Positions 5,903 through 7,056 of a stretch of DNA of 7,056 nt are shown here, one piece after another. The stretch is from CBDVBD01 sp965372135. Its GTDB lineage: Bacteria > Electryoneota > RPQS01 > CBDVBD01. The notes beneath the pieces are model-generated. The model was not told the origin of the DNA. It saw only the letters and a program-made list of their open reading frames with translations, and made no database searches. The position numbers were made by a program, and so were the translations under genes. How positions within the stretch are numbered: the stretch's first letter is position 1; every line of letters starts with the position of its first letter. The DNA lies in contig CBDVBD010000163.1 in the NCBI GenBank assembly GCA_965372135.1, positions 1 through 7,056 on the forward strand. Reading direction: 5' to 3'.

Positions 5903-7056
5903 TTAGAAGAAGTACAACAATTGCAGCCGGTATGTCAAGCTTCGGTTCTGGACGTTGTCGGCGGTGTATGTTTTCCCCGGCTCGGGTTCGATCGGTTCGT
6001 TGTAGCCACGGGCGGCAACGTTGGTAATGGGAAATTGGTTTTCTCCGGTGACCTTCATCCGCAGGGCTAATCCGGGTTTAGGCCGGCAGTTTACCGCCAG
6101 CCACCAACGGAAAGCTTGCCCGTCCAGGACGATAAAATCGGTGTCTTCGAAGGTCCAGAGGAATCCGCGATAGATGCCGCCAAAGGCGCGGAAAGACAAG
6201 TTATCGGATATATTGTGGGTAATGGTTGCGCCAATAGCTTCGGAACGGTCGCCCTGATTGCCGCTTAGAGGGGATGTTCCGTCCGGATATAGGTTTCCGG
6301 ACAGCCGGGGTCTTGGGGGCCAACGGGTGGTGGAGGTGGTGTATAACAGGACCAGGCGGTCACGATGGGATAGGTTGAAACGCACCTCCAGGCGGCTTTC
6401 CACGCTATCATATCCACCGGGGGGAAGCATGGTTAAATGTCCGCGGGCTTGGAACCGCTGGCGCAGATAGAGCTGCATGGGCCAAATGGGACGATAGGTG
6501 GACTTGATAACCCAGCGGTAGTATTCGGCGCCGTCGGCTAACCGGGTCCAGTTGTCCAGCTCTAATGCCAATACCAAGGGTCGGGCCACTTGGAAGCGGG
6601 AACTGATATATACGCCATCCTCGGCCTGGGGGATAGCGTTGTTGACGAACAGGGCGCCGAAAGTGGCGTCGCGCAAGTAGTAGGAATCTTCAAAGGTGGC
6701 GCCTTTATAACGGCGGTAGTTGGCGAAACCGCGATTGTAGGGGTTGTCGAAATCGACGTCGTAGTGGCGGTACAGTACCAGCAAATTCATCACGTTGTAC
6801 TGGAAATACGCTGACATGACCGCCGCCATAGGGTCGTCCAAAGTCAGGTTTGCGACCCCTTCGGTGTTGATTTGGGCGATTTCAGCTTGTAGGGACAGGT
6901 TTGCGATGGTGGCAGCAATATCAATACCGAAGATGCGCCGTGCAGATTTGGCGTTGCCCCAGAATCGGGATTCGGCATCGGAATGATATTCCAACAGGGC
7001 TTCGGCATTTTGCGGGGAATCGGCGATCTCGTCGATTTCCTCAGGCTGCATTAGGG
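5903..7056 (-). CDS. Outer-membrane beta-barrel protein, C-terminal part (N-terminus beyond the window)
   Basis: The frame is open from the right edge to the TAA at 5903-5905, giving at least 384 codons. An ATG at 7051 exists but has no Shine-Dalgarno visible and no signal peptide after it, so the true start very likely lies outside. The sequence shows many amphipathic stretches with alternating aromatic and polar residues, such as RRIFGIDIAATI, NLLVLYRHYDVDFD, NLSFRAFGGIYRGF and SLTYRLQLLYFF, separated by short polar turns. It ends in a terminal Phe, the usual recognition end of barrel proteins handled by the BAM machinery. These features support an outer-membrane barrel. The DNPYNRGF stretch faintly recalls barrels fused to helix-hairpin-helix repeats found in Bacteroidota-like bacteria, but the diagnostic N-terminal part is missing. 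Substrate and role are unknown. A terminator hairpin follows, separating it from pdxA. Confidence 0.7.
   Translation of the reverse strand, partial: LMQPEEIDEIADSPQNAEALLEYHSDAESRFWGNAKSARRIFGIDIAATIANLSLQAEIAQINTEGVANLTLDDPMAAVMSAYFQYNVMNLLVLYRHYDVDFDNPYNRGFANYRRYKGATFEDSYYLRDATFGALFVNNAIPQAEDGVYISSRFQVARPLVLALELDNWTRLADGAEYYRWVIKSTYRPIWPMQLYLRQRFQARGHLTMLPPGGYDSVESRLEVRFNLSHRDRLVLLYTTSTTRWPPRPRLSGNLYPDGTSPLSGNQGDRSEAIGATITHNISDNLSFRAFGGIYRGFLWTFEDTDFIVLDGQAFRWWLAVNCRPKPGLALRMKVTGENQFPITNVAARGYNEPIEPEPGKTYTADNVQNRSLTYRLQLLYFF

Noticed and set aside
5311..6027. Plus-strand open frame of 238 codons opposite pdxA and the barrel gene
   Set aside because: It runs antisense through pdxA, the terminator and the end of the barrel gene. 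Each of those has strong independent support, and the peptide resembles no family I know.

Overview
This is a 7.06 kb stretch from a Gram-negative bacterium with every recognisable gene on the minus strand. Gene order along transcription (right to left) is: outer-membrane barrel protein (3' part only), pdxA, rsmA (ksgA), mgtE, recO, and a secreted beta-propeller protein (5' part only). The pairing of a barrel protein ending in Phe with a secreted protein that joins seven propeller repeats to a choice-of-anchor-D/ASH-like Ig domain suggests a member of the FCB assemblage (Bacteroidota-related lineages such as Calditrichota, Marinimicrobia or KSB1-like groups). That phylum placement is an inference with low confidence; no rRNA or other decisive marker is present.

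Right part (about 5903-7056): the C-terminal ~380 residues of the barrel protein, followed by a hairpin with a T-rich tail that looks like a Rho-independent terminator (5844-5885). Middle part (2603-5819): a compact housekeeping cluster. pdxA (vitamin B6 synthesis) overlaps rsmA (16S rRNA dimethylation) by the classic ATGA, the same pair that is adjacent in Escherichia coli. mgtE (Mg2+ transport) starts 14 nt after rsmA, so pdxA-rsmA-mgtE is probably one transcript. The three genes have no obvious common pathway; the link is most likely co-expression of growth functions.

Left part (1-2602): recO (recombination mediator) is set between two intergenic stretches that are unusually dense in palindromes and repeats. 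These include two copies of a C-run/G-run hairpin element, one at the 3' end of mgtE and one at the 3' end of recO; a perfect 9-bp inverted repeat that forms the last codons of recO; a CTGCAG-armed hairpin; and an AT-rich repeat of the 'RNPKQIRNPKFE' type just before the recO start. The last gene encodes an exported seven-repeat propeller protein that runs off the left edge, visibly more AT-rich than its neighbours, with a strong Shine-Dalgarno that could be hidden in a small RNA fold.

No defence system, CRISPR array, tRNA, rRNA or transposase gene was found. The interesting material is the repeat architecture around recO and the untranslated leader of the propeller gene, not a new multi-gene system.
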